The notes beneath the pieces were generated by a model, which was not told the origin of the DNA, did no database searches, and saw only the letters and a list, made by a program, of their open reading frames with translations. Below are positions 40,136 through 54,589 of a stretch of DNA of 64,000 bases, piece by piece. Position 1 is the first letter of the stretch, and each line of letters begins with the position of its first letter. The translations under genes and the position numbers were made by a program. Source of the DNA: Opisthocomus hoazin. Lineage: Eukaryota > Chordata > Aves > Opisthocomiformes > Opisthocomidae. The stretch lies in the NCBI RefSeq assembly GCF_030867145.1, contig NC_134414.1, positions 18,618,518 to 18,682,517 of the forward strand, given 5' to 3'.

Positions 40136-41535
40136 ATCATAGAGTCATAGAAAGTTTTGAGTTGGAAGGGACCCCTAGAGGTCATTTAGTCCAACCCCCC
40201 AGCAGAGAGCAGGGACACCGCTAACTAGATCAGGTTGCTCAGAGCCCTGTCCAACCTGGGCTTGAATGTTTCCAGGGATGGGGCCTCCACTACCTCTCTG
40301 GGCAACCCGTTCCAGTGTTTCACCACCCTCATTGTGAAGAATTTCTTCCTTATATCCAGCCTAAACCTACCCTGTTTTAGTTTAAAAACATTACCCCTCG
40401 TCCTGTCACTGTTGTCTCTACTAAACAGATTGTCCCCATCTTTCCTACAGGCTCCCTTTAAGTACTGAAAGGCTGCAATCAGGTCTCCCTGCAGCCTTCT
40501 CTTCTCCAGGCTGAACAAGCCCAACTCTCTCAGTCTGTCCTCATAGGAGAGGTGCTCCAGCCCTCGGATCATTTTTGTAGCCCTCCTTTGGACCCGCTCC
40601 AACAGTTCCATGTCTTTCTTGTGCTGAGGGCTCCAGAGCTGAACGCAGTACTCCACGTGGGGTCTCACCAGAGCAGAGTAGAGGGGCAGAATCACCTCTC
40701 TCGACCTGCTGGCCACGCTTCTCCTGATGCAGCCCAGGACACGGTTGGCCCTCTGGGCTGCCAGCGCACATTGCCGGCTCATGTCTAGCCTTTCGTCTAT
40801 CAGTACCCCCAAGTCCCTCTCAGCAGGGCTGCTCTCAATCCTTTCATCCCCCAGCCTGTATTGATAGCGGGAATTACCCCGACCCAGGTGTAGGACCTTG
40901 CACTTAGCTGTGTTGAACCTCATGAGGTTCACACAGGCCCACCTCTCCAGCTTGTACAGGTCCCACTGGATGGCATCCCGTCCTTCTGGTGTCTCGACCG
41001 TAGCACTCAGCTTCGTGTCATCTGCAAACTTGCTGAGGGTACACTCGATGTCGCTGTCCATGTCATTGATAAATATATTGAACAGCACCGGTCTCAGTAT
41101 GGACCCCTGAGGGACTCCACTCGTCACTGGTCTCCATCTGGACATTGAGCCGTTGACCACTACCCTTTGGCTGCGACCATCCAACCCATTCCTTATCCAC
41201 CGAACGGTCCACCCATCAAATCCATGGCTCTCCAATTTAGAGAGAAGGATGTTGTGGGGGACTGTGTTAAAGGCTTTACAAAAATCCAGATAGATGACGT
41301 CCATTGGTTTTCCCTTGTCCACCCTTGTTGTTACACCATCATAGAAAGCCACTAGGTTGGTGAGGCAGGACTTGCCCTTGGTGAAGCCATGCTGGCTGTC
41401 TCGAATCACCTCCCTGGCCTCCATGTGCCTTAGCATATCTTCTAGGAGGATCTGTTCCATGATCTTCTAGGCACAGAGGTGAGGCTGACAGGTCGGTAGT
41501 TCCCAGGGTCTTCCTTTCTACCCTTTTTGAAATGC
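40136..41535 (-). mobile_element. CR1 LINE, 5'-truncated (~1.4 kb)
   Basis: Antisense to YAP1. The 3' end is at the left: two octamer-like units (CATAGAGT, CATAGAAA) at 40138-40153, then the GTTGGAAGGGACCCCTAGAG core and about 90 bp of 3' UTR. The reverse-transcriptase frame follows. The right end is lost around 41530, just upstream of the FKKG...EDPG-type start of the RT domain, so the 5' UTR, ORF1 and endonuclease are missing, as is usual for CR1 copies. No target duplication was recognised. It is the youngest-looking repeat in the window. Confidence 0.96.
40225..41460 (-). pseudogene. CR1 ORF2 reverse transcriptase, 3' part, inactivated
   Basis: Open for 411 codons from a Met at 41460 to a TAG at 40225-40227. 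Visible RT motifs: YLDFCKAF (residues 57-64, catalytic Asp 59), SGVPQGS (114-120) and FADD (145-148). These are followed by the CR1 thumb and C-terminal region with a [12 protein letters not shown] block near the end. It is not functional: the endonuclease and ORF1 are absent, and upstream codons (GRKEDPGNYRP-like) lie in another frame because one base appears to be missing near 41463-41466. Changes such as LRP instead of the usual LGP after the PQGS motif also suggest decay. It would be transcribed antisense within YAP1 pre-mRNA. Confidence 0.93.
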
Positions 41536-43100
41536 CCACCATTCTCATACATTTTGCTTGTGTTCTGTCTCAAAGTTAATGAAATCTCAGCTGTGGCACA
41601 ATACACGATTGCACACGGAACAACCGCGCGTTGATTTTAAGGTATGCTTTGGAAGCTGGAAGCAGGATAGAGCTGTCTACTGTCATATCACCGGTATGTT
41701 CTCTGTCGTTGTATGCCTGTGATATGATTTGGTCAGAGGACATCATCAGTAGCATAGATGAAGTAGTCTAACACAAGCTTTCTTTAGTTTATATGTAAAG
41801 ACCCGTCAAGCAGAAGAAAGAATATGGAGAATGCAAAAATACAGCCATATGGTGTATTGCAGCAATATTCAGAAACTTTTATCTCTGTTTCTTCAAGGCA
41901 ATTAGGCCATGCCTGGAGACATTACTGTCCTTAAGAGAGAAACTGTCTTAGGGATTTTAGGGTTTTTTTCTGACTTTTTTGGGAAACAGATGATGAAGTT
42001 GGGAATTTTACTGCTGTATGCCTGTATATATATTAGGCTGTAATAATCCTGAAACCTAAGGAAATATTGCAAGTTAATGTAGGGAGGACAAGTGGAAACA
42101 CAGTACTTTCCTAAAGCAAGGAGTGGAATATCATCTCTCAGCGGATAACATTTTCATTGCTGTATGACCAACAGCTCTTCCTTTTGTTGGATTTGTTATT
42201 TACAAAGACAGCTGGAAAGTCCTTAAAGGATCTTGGGCCACTTTAATTGTGTCTCCTTGTATAATAGTGTTGCAAATTTAGGGAAGTGTTTATGGAGGAC
42301 TGAATTGGGGGTAGAGATAATTGCTTAACAGGGCTGTCTCGCTTCCCCTTCAGGCTTTTCTATTTACTGTTGCTGCTTGGAATTGAAATTTGTGTCATCT
42401 CCAACAATGTATTAATGATACTTAAGGTATAAATCTGTAACTTTTGTTACACCATTTGCAAAGAAATGTACTTCACTCTTAACTCAGCAAGGCCTAACTA
42501 ACAGTGCCCCATATAGCTGAAGACTTTGCTTCATGTTTTAATCTTTTCCAATTCTTGAAATCCCCTGAGTAGGGTAGAGAAAAGGGTGCACAAAGAATGT
42601 CACAGCTGCTACCCTCAGGCAAAGCTGAATCTATTCCATTGTGTGTAATATCTTAAGGGCATCGTCAGCCGCAACCCAGAAATCTCTGTGCGCTACACTC
42701 CAGTTTTGGGAGTGGTAATCAGAACAGTTCATGCCGAGGCTGTTTCTACTCTAAACTTTTTCTTTCATCCCATTCTAAACCAACTGCGGAAGATTCCCGT
42801 GTGGGGTCCCGTAGCCCATCTGCCATGTCAGGCTGGTCTTGGCATAGCTATTGTGGCCCTGCGTAGGAATTTGCATCCAGCTCTGCTCTTGAATTAGTAG
42901 GTACTGTCACTTTCACGGCTTCCCTACGGTCGACCACCATGTTTGTGATTCTACGGTAGAGGTTAGAGCTCTGCAGAAGGTATTTTGGTTTCTTCTGTGC
43001 CAGCCAGAATGATAGGTAGGGGGATATCTTGCAGGTAACCTACGCTGCCTATGCACAGGACAAATTTGTATAAGATTTGGCAAAAGGGTTAGTTTGAAGT

Positions 43101-43103
<3 letters not shown>

Positions 43104-43138
<35 letters not shown>
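43104..43138. repeat. T35 homopolymer
   Basis: Thirty-five consecutive T, the longest homopolymer in the window. Neither flank resembles a processed gene or a known SINE. Length is probably polymorphic. Confidence 0.9.
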
Positions 43139-43139
<1 letters not shown>

Positions 43140-44259
43140 GAGGCAATTTGTCGTAGTTTCAAGAGCAGAAATACTCGGTTTCTCCTGGTGGCACCAGGAG
43201 AACTAACTTTCAGTATATATATCAAGTCCTGATGTACTAAAATGTGCTGGTGATAGCTCTAATATAATTCAGTAATTGCATTTATGAGGACACACTTAGT
43301 CTGGTCATGATTCATGTAATCTTTGAAGTTTTTCACTGAAAAGAAATAAAAAGGGAAAACCTTTCAGGAAATTGTGCGTTACCTGGATTGAGGAAACCAG
43401 CTGGTTAGGAAGACAGAGGAAAAAATACGAAGGAATAGAATCTGTAACTCAGTCATTTAAGGTAAACCAGAATAGTAGGTGACACGCTTGTTGATGGAGC
43501 AGTTAATGTTTGGGATATAATGAAAAGTTGAGATTTCACACCAGGTATAGAAAATAATTAGGTTTAGCTTCATTTGTGCACTTGCTTGTGTTACACAGAG
43601 ACTTCCCTGTCCTATTTCCCAATACAGAAAGTACACAGTACCAAGTCAGGAGTTTTGGTAGGTCTGTCATGATGTGTTCAATGGTGTGTGCTTGTGTTTT
43701 ACTTTTAATAAAACAGGATTTCCAGTGAATTCCTAAAACAGTCCCAAAAATCTGAAGAGCAAAATCCAAGTTAATCATCTCAACTTCAACAGAGACTTCA
43801 AATAATTTTCTCACAGACTTAAAGTATAAGTCTTGTCTACACTGTCAAACACAAACATTGTTTTATTGAGATACTCATGTAGTTTTTTTTATGGTGACGA
43901 TTTTATACTGAAGAACAACTTGTCTTTCTGAATGTTGGTGACTAGTTATTTGAAATGTCGTTTTATGAAGAATCATGTCCATATGCAAAGAGAAGCGATG
44001 GATGATTTGTTCTGCCTTGTTTGTATTCTTTTATACCTAGACTAGACCTCTTTATTTTTTTGCTGTTGCAGAAATTTCATGTAGTATGTTCTTCTGGTAG
44101 CTAAGATTAAAATGTCTGTTCACCGTCTTTTGCTTTTTCTTTCTAATGGCACATTCCTGTTATACATTTTAGTAAAATAATCTGGCAATTTCTGACCTGC
44201 TTAGGTTAGTAATATCTTTTATGAGACGATCTTTTCTTATGAAAGTTCTCACTGCAAAT

Positions 44260-44299
44260 GATGTACAGTGTATATACACAAAAGATGTACACTGTGTAT
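44260..44299. repeat. Short direct/inverted repeat pair
   Basis: GATGTACAGTGTATAT (44260-44275) recurs as GATGTACACTGTGTAT (44284-44299). Within it ACAGTGTA (44265-44272) pairs with TACACTGT (44288-44295). Probably replication slippage; no function implied. Confidence 0.5.
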
Positions 44300-44762
44300 A
44301 AGGTGACTTTATCCGAATAAAGGCAAAAAAAGAGGACAAAAGAATCATGGTTTTGTAATGACTGAGAATTGTTATATTAATGAGTTCCTCAACATACCTT
44401 GAAAAGTGTGCCTACTAACAGGCTCACTGTAGTTGCAATAAATATGATGGAATGTCAAAACTGAAGGCCTCTTAGATAAGTCTTTCTTGAAGGATTTAAT
44501 TAATTTTTTGTGTCCTTTGTGTGTCAGTTCATTTCTGACGTGACTTGCAATAACACAGTTCATGTCTTTTCAGTGCAGCAACTGGAGTCCAAAAGTGAAA
44601 GTATATCACACTTTGTGCAAAGTCAGATCAGTTCTCTTTTTAGGAATGGTTTTATTTTATTAATCTCTTATCATCTGAAGGTTATTGTAAATAAAAAGTA
44701 GCAGATATGATTTTTGGGGAGGAGGTGTCTCTGGATCTCCTGCTGCTTTTCTGTTCTCTTTG

Positions 44763-44874
44763 AAAAAAAAAAAAAACCCAAAAGACAACAAACAAACCAA
44801 ACCAAAAATCCCACAGTCCCCCCACCCCCTGAAACCCAAACAAAACACAAACCAAAACCAAATCCAAACCAAGA
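44763..44874. repeat. A/C-rich low-complexity block with minus-strand G4 motif
   Basis: Starts with A14 and continues as CAAA/CCAAA-type units, so it is almost pure A+C on the + strand. At 44810-44837 four C-runs (CCC, C6, C5, CCC) with gaps of 5, 1 and 5 bases fit the G-quadruplex rule on the minus strand. Confidence 0.75.
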
Positions 44875-47476
44875 ACTCTTTAAAATTAGGTTAGGAATTG
44901 AATGTGACAAATCTTCAGTGTGATAGTGTTTAATGCCAGTAAAGATGTCTTTCAATTAGAAATTCCGATTCTTAGTAACTGCAGAAATGCTCTTTGTGTG
45001 CTTAAAATGAGATCATCTTTCTTTTCATTAAAGTTGTTCTTGTCAATATGTGAATAATTTGTATATGGTATGGCTGTAAAACTTGGGGATGAGTGGGGAG
45101 CGGCAGCTTCATATTTTTAATAATGCACAACACTTTGAAAGTGCTTTTTGGTGGGGGGTGGTGTGGCTTGGAACAGTCACTCTGCTTGATACCAGAGTTG
45201 ACATAAGTTTGCTAACAGATCTTTAGTGTGTTATGGGTGTTTTAGCTTTCTTTTTCTAAGGCCTGTTACCATAGACCTACGTTTATGGTACAGTCTAAGT
45301 TGATTTCCTTAGTTTATACAACATTTTCTGATTTAACAAGGATTTTGCTTCACCTAGGCACAAATGAACAGTAATAGATAGTTTCTGATAGCAAGATGTT
45401 GGATTTAACAATTTATTCTATGAAGTAAAATGTCTTACATTGTTTGGTTGTCCTAGAGATGTTGAGTTTAATTCCAAGAATATTTACTCATTTTGTTCTC
45501 TTCGCACACTACAGAGCTGTGATTCTAGTTCATTAGTAGGTAGAATTTAGGTTTAATTTGATAGTACTGAACTAAACATAATGGCTGATTTATATGTTTC
45601 ATTGATTCATTTCATTGGTTTGCTAAAATTTCTGAAAACATTTTGAGGTTGACAGTAGTGCTTTGTCAAGATGTGGCTCAGGTTATGTGAAATGGAAGAT
45701 ACTGAATATAAGGACTGGGGCAGTTGTTACGTAAGACAGCTACTATGGAAAAAAAACAGTTTAGTGCAGGGAAAGATAACATAGTGTTGGTGTCAGAGTT
45801 CTTGTTATTACATCTATTTAGGCCGTTTTTGTGCTGCTTTGCAAAACAGAGGGAAAGATCTTTACCTGTGGAGAATGTCCTGTTTCCGTACTTAACTCAA
45901 TAAGGAGAGATACAGAGAGTTTGTAGGAAGTTACCCTGGTGCACATGCTGCAGATACTGAACAAATGAAGACCTGTATTCCTTCCTGCAGTACTAGAATT
46001 TATTTAAACATTTCATACATGTAAGTGGGGGTTTGCCTGCTTTGTGTTCCGTAAGTTGATAAGCATAAACTGGAAGCTGTGGAGAAAACTGATCTGTAGT
46101 GTTGTGTTTTGGGTGGTTTCCTAGTACATAACATTCGAAAATTCAGGATATGGAGCAGGTAAGGTACATGTAAAGACCGTGGTTTGGTGGAGGTTGAAGA
46201 GAAAGCATTTGAGGGAAGGTGTAAGGTGGGAAATGGATCTGTAGGTCAGGAAACACAGAGCCGAGTGGGAGGCGACAAAGAGTTTGCCTTATTGAGCCAG
46301 CCTTATGATTAGTATGATTTTAATGTAACCAGCTTGCTTACTTGGAGACTGTTCTTCTGTGGCTCTTCACTCCAAGAAGGCTGCTGGTTGGAGTTTAGCT
46401 GGTAAAGTAAGGAACATGATGACTTTCTCAGGTGATGGTCAGCTAGGGAGAAGTTGGAAGCTGCTACTGCCTAAAATAGCTATCCGTGTTAACAACTCCA
46501 TATTAACATTAACTGTGCCTTGTGTGGTATGCTTAAGTGGTCTTGAAGAATCGATAACGCTGTCTTTGTGCTCAGAATTGGAGGTACTTTTAAAACTGCT
46601 TCTCCCATAGTCCATTCATCTGTCCAGTATTCGGATATGTTTGGAAAAACTGATGAATGTTGTTTCCGTGTGTTCCTGCAGTTAACTGCAGAAATCATTC
46701 TGTAATGCAGCGAGACAACTTTTTTCCTCCTGTTTCTTACTCCGCACTCAAATAGCGTGTAAAAACAAAGGCTATAAAATATGTACTTATGTAGACATTT
46801 TATGATTTCATAGTATTACGTGGATTTTTATAGGAGTTAAATGGAAATAAACGAATGCATAATCATGGGTGCAGTGGTGTTTTCCCAGTTTCCACTGTTC
46901 CCAGAACTCAGTTGAGCAAATGTAACAAAGAGGGGAGGAATAGCACATGCTGGTACTGTAATTTAAACACATGGTCTGTGAAGCATTGCTGTGCAGTGTT
47001 TTTACATCTGTATTATTTTTACCTGCTTTCATTGCTTTGCAAAATTGACCAGCAGAAAAGTGAAAAAATGTTCTCTGGTATGAAGGTTTCTGTATAGTCC
47101 GGTATATGTAGGGCAGTCTACTACGTTGTGCCCTGGTGTATAAATAAATAAGTTAAAAAGGAAATAAAGAAGTCTTGCTGCATGTGACATGTTTCTCAGT
47201 GGAGCTGAATGTTGGAAAACATACGCAACCAAAGATGCAGTGTGCGTAACAGTACCTGTATTAAATGAGCTGTATTGTGGAAGCTAACATGGCAGTGATA
47301 CCATTTTAATGCTGTAGTAACAAGGGGTTTCCTGTGCACAAGGGAAAGCTGGCAGTAGTTGCCACATGTAGACAAAGCAGAGCTTTGTTTACTGTTACAT
47401 TTTTGTACAGGTAACATTCCTGCCTATTTAATGACCCTGCTATAGCGTGTCTGTAAGTCTCTGACCTGGAATTGTA

Positions 47477-47490
47477 TGTGTGTGTGTGTG
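47477..47490. repeat. (TG)7 microsatellite
   Basis: Seven TG units in intron 2. Confidence 0.8.
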
Positions 47491-49493
47491 TTTAGAGAGG
47501 GTGAAATATACACATCTTAAAACTTTTTAAAAAGCCACTTGATGATACCTTCTACCTTATAAGAGAAAGTGCCTTCAATTACTAGAATGTGATGAATAGT
47601 TCTACATCATAATTGGTTTGGTGACTACTACCCCATTTTGTGATTTCTGCATTTGTATCTATTCATTCTCCCTTGTTTGAAATGATGAAAGTAGTTACAA
47701 AATTTAGTATTTTGGGGGAAAATACCAGCTTTTTGAACATCAAAGAACTTGTTAAAAACATTTAATAGTTGCATAGCTATTTGTTGCTTAGGGCAGGGAG
47801 AAAATAATATTCTGTTTTGTTCGTCCGGTTTGACCTGTGATGAGCTCTTCATTTATCACTAGAGCTTTTGGATGTTGTGGTCACACATACACATAAACAA
47901 AGTTTGGGATTCATCTCTTCTAATGTCACTGTATTTGACCTGGATAACTTAGGTCCTCTTCTTGAAGGAGAAAATACTGGTTCACCTTCAATATGTTCCT
48001 TAAATTGATCAAATGAATTATGTCCTATCAGTGCTTACGTAGGTTCCTTTTGTATTGGTGGAGAGCTAGGTGGCAAGGTCAGGTGTCAGTGTCCACAAAA
48101 ATGCTGGTGTTGAGGTGACAAATCTGAATTATTTATCCCATCAGAATGTCTAAAATAATACAGTACCAGCTCCTGAACTTGAATATGCTTTAAAATAAGA
48201 GAAACTGTGAATTGGGAACAATTGCTGCACAATTATTATTTAATCCCAACAAAAAGATGGAAAATCTACATCCTGACTGATCGTTCAGTACAAATACACA
48301 TTGATCCACCAAGATACTGAGAGCACAATGCAAGACATGGGTACAAAGCAGAGGTGTGAGTTGGAGTACCTAGTTTTGAACTCAGATCACCCTTAGAACT
48401 TATATTGCAGATTTAAATGTTGTGGTTTTGCTGAAGTAAATGAAAATGGTCATTCCATGTAATCCAGAAAAATGTAACTTCAAGGATTGTTAACATAAGG
48501 AAAGAATGGTACTAAGGTAGCGATGCATTGGATTCTAACTGAGAACAATCCTACTTGAATATGAGTTTTATACCAGTTCTAAATGAATCGATAACAAACT
48601 TTTTTATCAACGCTCAGTGTGTATTAGTAGTTTTATTTTTGTCCACATGTACTTCTTGGAGTAGTGTTGCTTAATGGTATCAAGATAATGTTGATGCTTG
48701 TTAGGAATAGCCTGCATTCGTTATTCATTAACAAAACATGCTAATCGCATACTCAAAAGGTGAAGTAATCATTCATTACACTTCTGTATTTTCATTGAAT
48801 TGAATGCTTTTGTGAATGACAGCGCTGAATGTACTTTCCAGTCTTTTCAGAGTAATCTAAGCTGCCAAGGTTTTGTAATTAGGTTCTGCAGAGGGCTTGC
48901 TGGGTTACTCGGCTGTCCAGCTGTCCTCATCTCTTCACGTGAAGTTGAAAGGCACATCGCTTCCATATTACTGCTCTAGTGCGACTGGATACTCAAATTG
49001 CCACGGAGAGAGTGTTCAGTTGTCAGTGTTGAGGGGGAATAGTCCATCAGAGAATCCGAGGATGTGGGCTACGCACAGAAAGTTTGGGAAGACGAATAAT
49101 TACTCACTAGGCAGTTCATTACAACTCCCTAGACACTGAATGTGAACTCATCATGCCAAGTTACTGGACTGTGCTTGAGATTCCATACATAACTGGCTTG
49201 GTTTGAAAGACTTTGAAGTCACATTTAAACATGTCAAGTGACTAATCAAAGAGAAAAGGAAGAGAATGTTTAGTTCATGGGTACAACATCTAGTTATGGT
49301 ACAACAGTCTAACTTAGGATGGTCATGTTGAGTCTTATCTTACCGTTGCTCTAGCTCTGATCGCCATGGCTGTTTGTTGGGAAAATGGTGGTGGCCAGAG
49401 TAAGGGTTTGAGAATCTGACATACCCTGATGCTTGGAAAGAGTCCGAGCAGTTCGTGCTTGGTTTTGACTGTGACTGCTATTGGCAGGCTTAA

Positions 49494-49712
<219 letters not shown>

Positions 49713-52700
49713 TGAAAAAGATGATACAAATGAAGATAGCACTAGCTGTTTTGATCATGGGGGAGGGAGTTCAAATCTCATAATTGTCCTTCTGGTTTTA
49801 AACTTTAAATTTGTTGATACCTGATGCGTCAAGCAAGAGGCTGATACTTGAGGTAAGAGAATTTGTATAATATTTATGATGTCAGCAGAAAGTATCCTGT
49901 AGATCTTTGGCTTGTGTTTCTATTTTTTCAAATGGATGATTCAAACATTTAAGGAAGCAAAATTTTTTGTCTTGAATTCTTCTGACTGAAAATGCTGTTA
50001 AATTTATGAAGATCAGAATTTCCATTAAATTAGTATCAATTTGCATTAAAGCTGTGGTGCTTCTGCAGTGTTCTTCTGCCTCCCCTTGCTCACTTCCCAG
50101 ACTTGGTATACTCCCAATCATTTACAATTCCTACATTTGTTATAAACATCTGATTTTTTCCTGTCTTCCCTAAATGAATAAAACAAACACCTGGAAAATA
50201 TATTTTCCTATCACTTCCAAAATCCTGTATCATGATGATTATTCCTCTAGCTGAGGAAGTCTGATAGCATTTCCTGGAATAAAGAATTGTTTTTCAGCTA
50301 GTCTGGGGGGGCCGTTGCTAGACAGCAGTAAAGTGTGCTTGTTCTTGCTATAGAATCTGCTGTATATTTTCAGACCTCTCTCATCCTGATGGTGCAGAGA
50401 GCAAGCAGATAAATTTGGTGCTGTGCTAGTCTGACTGCTGCTCTCATACCTATGCTCTGTCACCTTCTGTCTGTTGCTGAGGTTCATGTTTTACTTATTT
50501 TCTCACAGTCTGATTGTATTTTGTGTATGTCTGCTGTTCCTGTATTTCACAAAGGTTATTCTTTGGTGCTGCTTTTTGTTGTCTGTTACGACAGCTTTGT
50601 TTCATGCTGCAATTCATAGGCTGCAGACAATACCAAAAGATTAACAGGCGTGACCAAACGGTGCTGTTCATGACTGAGTGTTAAAGGGGAAGCAAATCAA
50701 ACTTTTTGCTGGCTCAGCCAGGAGGTTGGATTATCCTGAAACATGAGAGTCCTGTTCAAGTTCAGGAAGTAATGCTTCAGAGCAGTTAAGGTCTCAGGCT
50801 CTGATGTGAAAATACAGTATCTGTGATTATTTTTTCTGTAAGTATATCCCAGGAAACGTGCAGCAATAAAGTTGTCACGTTTTTGCAGGGACACTTCTCA
50901 AGAACAGAGTATAGGAGAAAAGAAACAATTCCTTTGGTCTCTCTTGCCTTTTGGATTATCTTATTTGTGCTAAAACTAGATGCTTGCCATTTGAATATTA
51001 ACATAAATTCTGTGGTTTAAGATAGCTCCTCAAACCTTCCATTGTACCAAGAATTAACAGGAAAAAATATTGTTAGTGAAGTAGGATTTATTATATGTAC
51101 CTAGAACTGAAGCGTCCTTAGCAAAAAAATAAACTGGTTAGTTGTAGGGGGTAAAAATCTAAAAGATAATATAGCAATCAGTACATGAGGATTATTTCTA
51201 AAAGAAAATCAAGAGTTTACATGTAATTGACTGATACAAGTGTGAGCAAGTGATCCTGCATAGATACTGTTGCTCATGCAATAAATACAAGTTGAGACAT
51301 TTAAGTGAGTTGTCCTGTGACTTGAGAAAGCACTTACTTGAATATAATTTCATTGAAAATTTATTTTTAATTTCACAGGTGATACTGTATTGAATATGAA
51401 CTGAAAATCTTGTAGAGTTTTTCTTTTATCCCCCTGTGCTCTGAATTTGATGAAGTGCAACTTCTGTGTATATTGAGATATGTGTTTTCATGGCATTGCT
51501 TTTTTTAAGCTTATATCAGTTGAGGTAGTGTGACTTGGAACTGGCTCTTTGGATGCTCCTGCTTACCCTGAACTTACTTGCATTTAACAAAAGTCTGTTT
51601 TTAATTAAATAGTACTGAACCTGCATTTATTGGATATGATTCTGTTTCTGATAACTGATTTGGCAAATCTTTCTGTACTACAAATTATGACTGCATATTT
51701 GTTTTTACTAAAGTCGCTAACAGCTGGTTCTGTTACCACAAACTCAGTAGTAAAAAAGTAACTTACGCTTCCTTGGTGGCCTCATAAAGAATCTTTGAAA
51801 GAAGTGGAAAAATGAAGTAACTGTGTGCCACTTCAGCGCAGTGGAACTTAAATCTGAGTGCTAACGTCATAAATAGAAGACTACTTAATGTTCTAATTTG
51901 TATATTCATCCTCAAGAACTGGAAATAAAGATGAGAAAATTAAGACAGAAGTTTCCTGTTATGAAATATTGCTGGCAATGAAACATGCCCTAGTGCTTTG
52001 AGAGCCTTTTGTGAAAGATAACTGGGAAGAACCAAGTGTACGTATTGTGACAGCTGGAGGTCACTGACTTGCAAAAAAAAATAGCTGAAATGCCACAAGG
52101 GAGAATGTTTTCCTTTCTGTACGGTTCATCCTTGTATAGTGCTCATTGATTGTAGCCTTTAATCAGAAGTTACTGTCCAAGTTTTAGTAGATTTAAGTAC
52201 AGACTGCAATAGGCATTTGTGAGTAAAGTTGCTCTAGTAAAATGTGGGAGAAGATTTTTTAGGAGCTGTCTTGAAAGCCATTAGATCTTTAGCCATTTAG
52301 CCAGAATTAGAATTCTAGCCATTAGCTAGAATTAAGAAAACAAACTGAACAGGGAGAGAGAGAACACAGCTCAGAAACCTGCTGTCTGCGTGTTGAAGAT
52401 AAACCTGTTGTCTGTCCTGGATGAATAGGACAAGTGGAGCTCATGGAAAATGGGAAGAAAGGAAAACCAAAAGTTGTGATAAGGACGAAGGCAAGTCAAC
52501 AGAGTGTTTAAAATAAAAGCAGGGAAGATGTAGGCTAGCATGATATTGAGATTTTTACATTGTTTTTCTTAAGAAATCCACCTCTTGAGGCAGCTGAGAC
52601 TGGAGGAGAATCCAGGTATCTTGCTGCAAGTTATATTTCTTTAAGGAAATGAATAGGCTTCTGAACTAGCTTCATCTGTTCCCGACATGATTTTGTGAAT

Positions 52701-52799
52701 GAACTATTTCAGGACTGTAGGTAAGCATACATCCTTTACAGGAGGGCATCGGTGTGTGAAAAATGAGGAATTTTTTTCCTGCCTGTTTTGGTTCTTAGA

Positions 52800-52821
52800 T
52801 TTTTTTTTTTTTTTTTTTTTT
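52800..52821. repeat. T22 homopolymer
   Basis: Twenty-two consecutive T in intron 3. Confidence 0.85.
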
Positions 52822-54589
52822 GTCTCATTCTTACTGAACTTTATCTTGCTGTGTGTAATCAAATGGTTTGGGCCATATGTATGCAGAGAAACACAGTACT
52901 CGCTTAGAAGGTATTTGTTGGTTAATCTTCTGTGAAGTAGGATTGCATCTTCACATCAATAATAGAAAACAAGCCCGTTACTTGTAAATATGCAACATGT
53001 ATATAAAAATTAGTCTTGACTATTCTGATTTTGTGTGTGTTTCTAACCATTTTTCCCCTAAAGGTGTTACAGGAAAAAGTATGTTCCTTCTTGATTTTAA
53101 AAATTAAAAGAAAAAAAAAGTAGTAATAATGGTACGTTGTTCTTCTGAGAAACCTCTCCTATTTGAGGTAAAGTTATAAATTTGAAAGTAAACATGCCTG
53201 TTTCCTATACAGTGACAGTGGATGTAACAGAGATAGGGTAGTAATTGTATTTATATACTTCCATTCTTCAGATACTTTTACTTCCTGAATCATGCTTGAC
53301 AGCACTGCTTACTTCAGTCTCTTCTGCTTGTGCATAGGCATTAGCTCTGGGTTAGCTTTGGAGCAGATTAGTTGTCTTTGTCCTGTTTTGTCTTCTCTCT
53401 TACATTGCAGTTTTGAATTGGGCTTCCTGGTGAAAGTTTGTAGACCTGGTGCAATTCCTATGCCTCTTGGGGTAAGGCTGTAGTGCCACGTTAAAAGTTG
53501 GTAGGAAAATGGACGCTTGATTTCATAACTCTTGAGGGTTTTTTCCCTCTCCTTGGGAAGCTGGAGGATAGGGAGGAATATGCTAGTAACTAAAACAAGT
53601 TCTAGCTCTTCTTTTAGGTTCTTGCTCACTTCAGTTGCAGAATTCTCTTCTGTGTAACCAGTCATACTACAAATTCTGCTTTGTGTACAGTCAACGCTAC
53701 GTGTGATCTGTTGTGAAACTCCAGTTTCTAAGTATCTGCATGACAGTAATGCTCCTTTCTTTCTTCATCTGCAAAAAATGCTTCTTTTTTTTAATAGTGT
53801 ATTTTTGTAAGTTTTACTGATTTGACAGAATAAAGGTGGACTTCAGGTAAATTTTGTAGACTTTGATATCACTTTTAAAAGTTTTGGAATTGCAGTGACA
53901 GTGATTGAAGGGAAAAATACGAGCTTTCACAAAGAAAGGTTAGGAAGGTTCTTAGAGATCAGTGTTTGTATTTGTATCCAGTTCCTAGGTTGTCCATGCA
54001 TATTCGTTTAATATCTAGATACAAATGCCCTCTAATATGCATTAACCTGGTGATAAAATACAGCTTTATTTACATTCATTTTGCAATTTTTAATCAGAAA
54101 CTGTGGGGACTTGTAAGATTTACTTTGTATTCCAGCATAGCTTGAATCTATGCTACATTTTTGCTTTTGTTACTCTTTCTGCTGCTTTCCATCTGCCAGC
54201 GGTGAGCTCTGCTTTGCCTTCAAGACTCTGCGTTTCATGGCAAAAATGGCATATTGAGAAAGTGAAAACTCACCAAAAATGGAGACATGCACCAGAAATA
54301 CGCACACAGACTTTTAAAATTGCGTGTATTTATGTTAAGTCACGGCATTATGTAATTATTTAGTTGCAGAGGTATGCCTTATCAGTAGTTCTGTAAGGAT
54401 GGCTTACGTTTGGAAATTGGAATCTAATTTTTGGATATCCTTGTCTTTAGAAGTACCACAGTAAATTATGAGTTCCCAGAAGGGTTGTTTCTCGCTGTGC
54501 AAATAATGTCATAGAATGGTGAGCTTATGGTTGTGATTGTATTCAGTTGACCTATGAGGCATGAAGCAGAACAAGTAAGAGACTGTGTC

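Noticed and set aside
43104..43500. Possible processed retrogene next to T35
   Set aside because: The sequence to the right (the body expected for a minus-strand retrocopy) shows no coding similarity; avian CR1 rarely makes processed copies.
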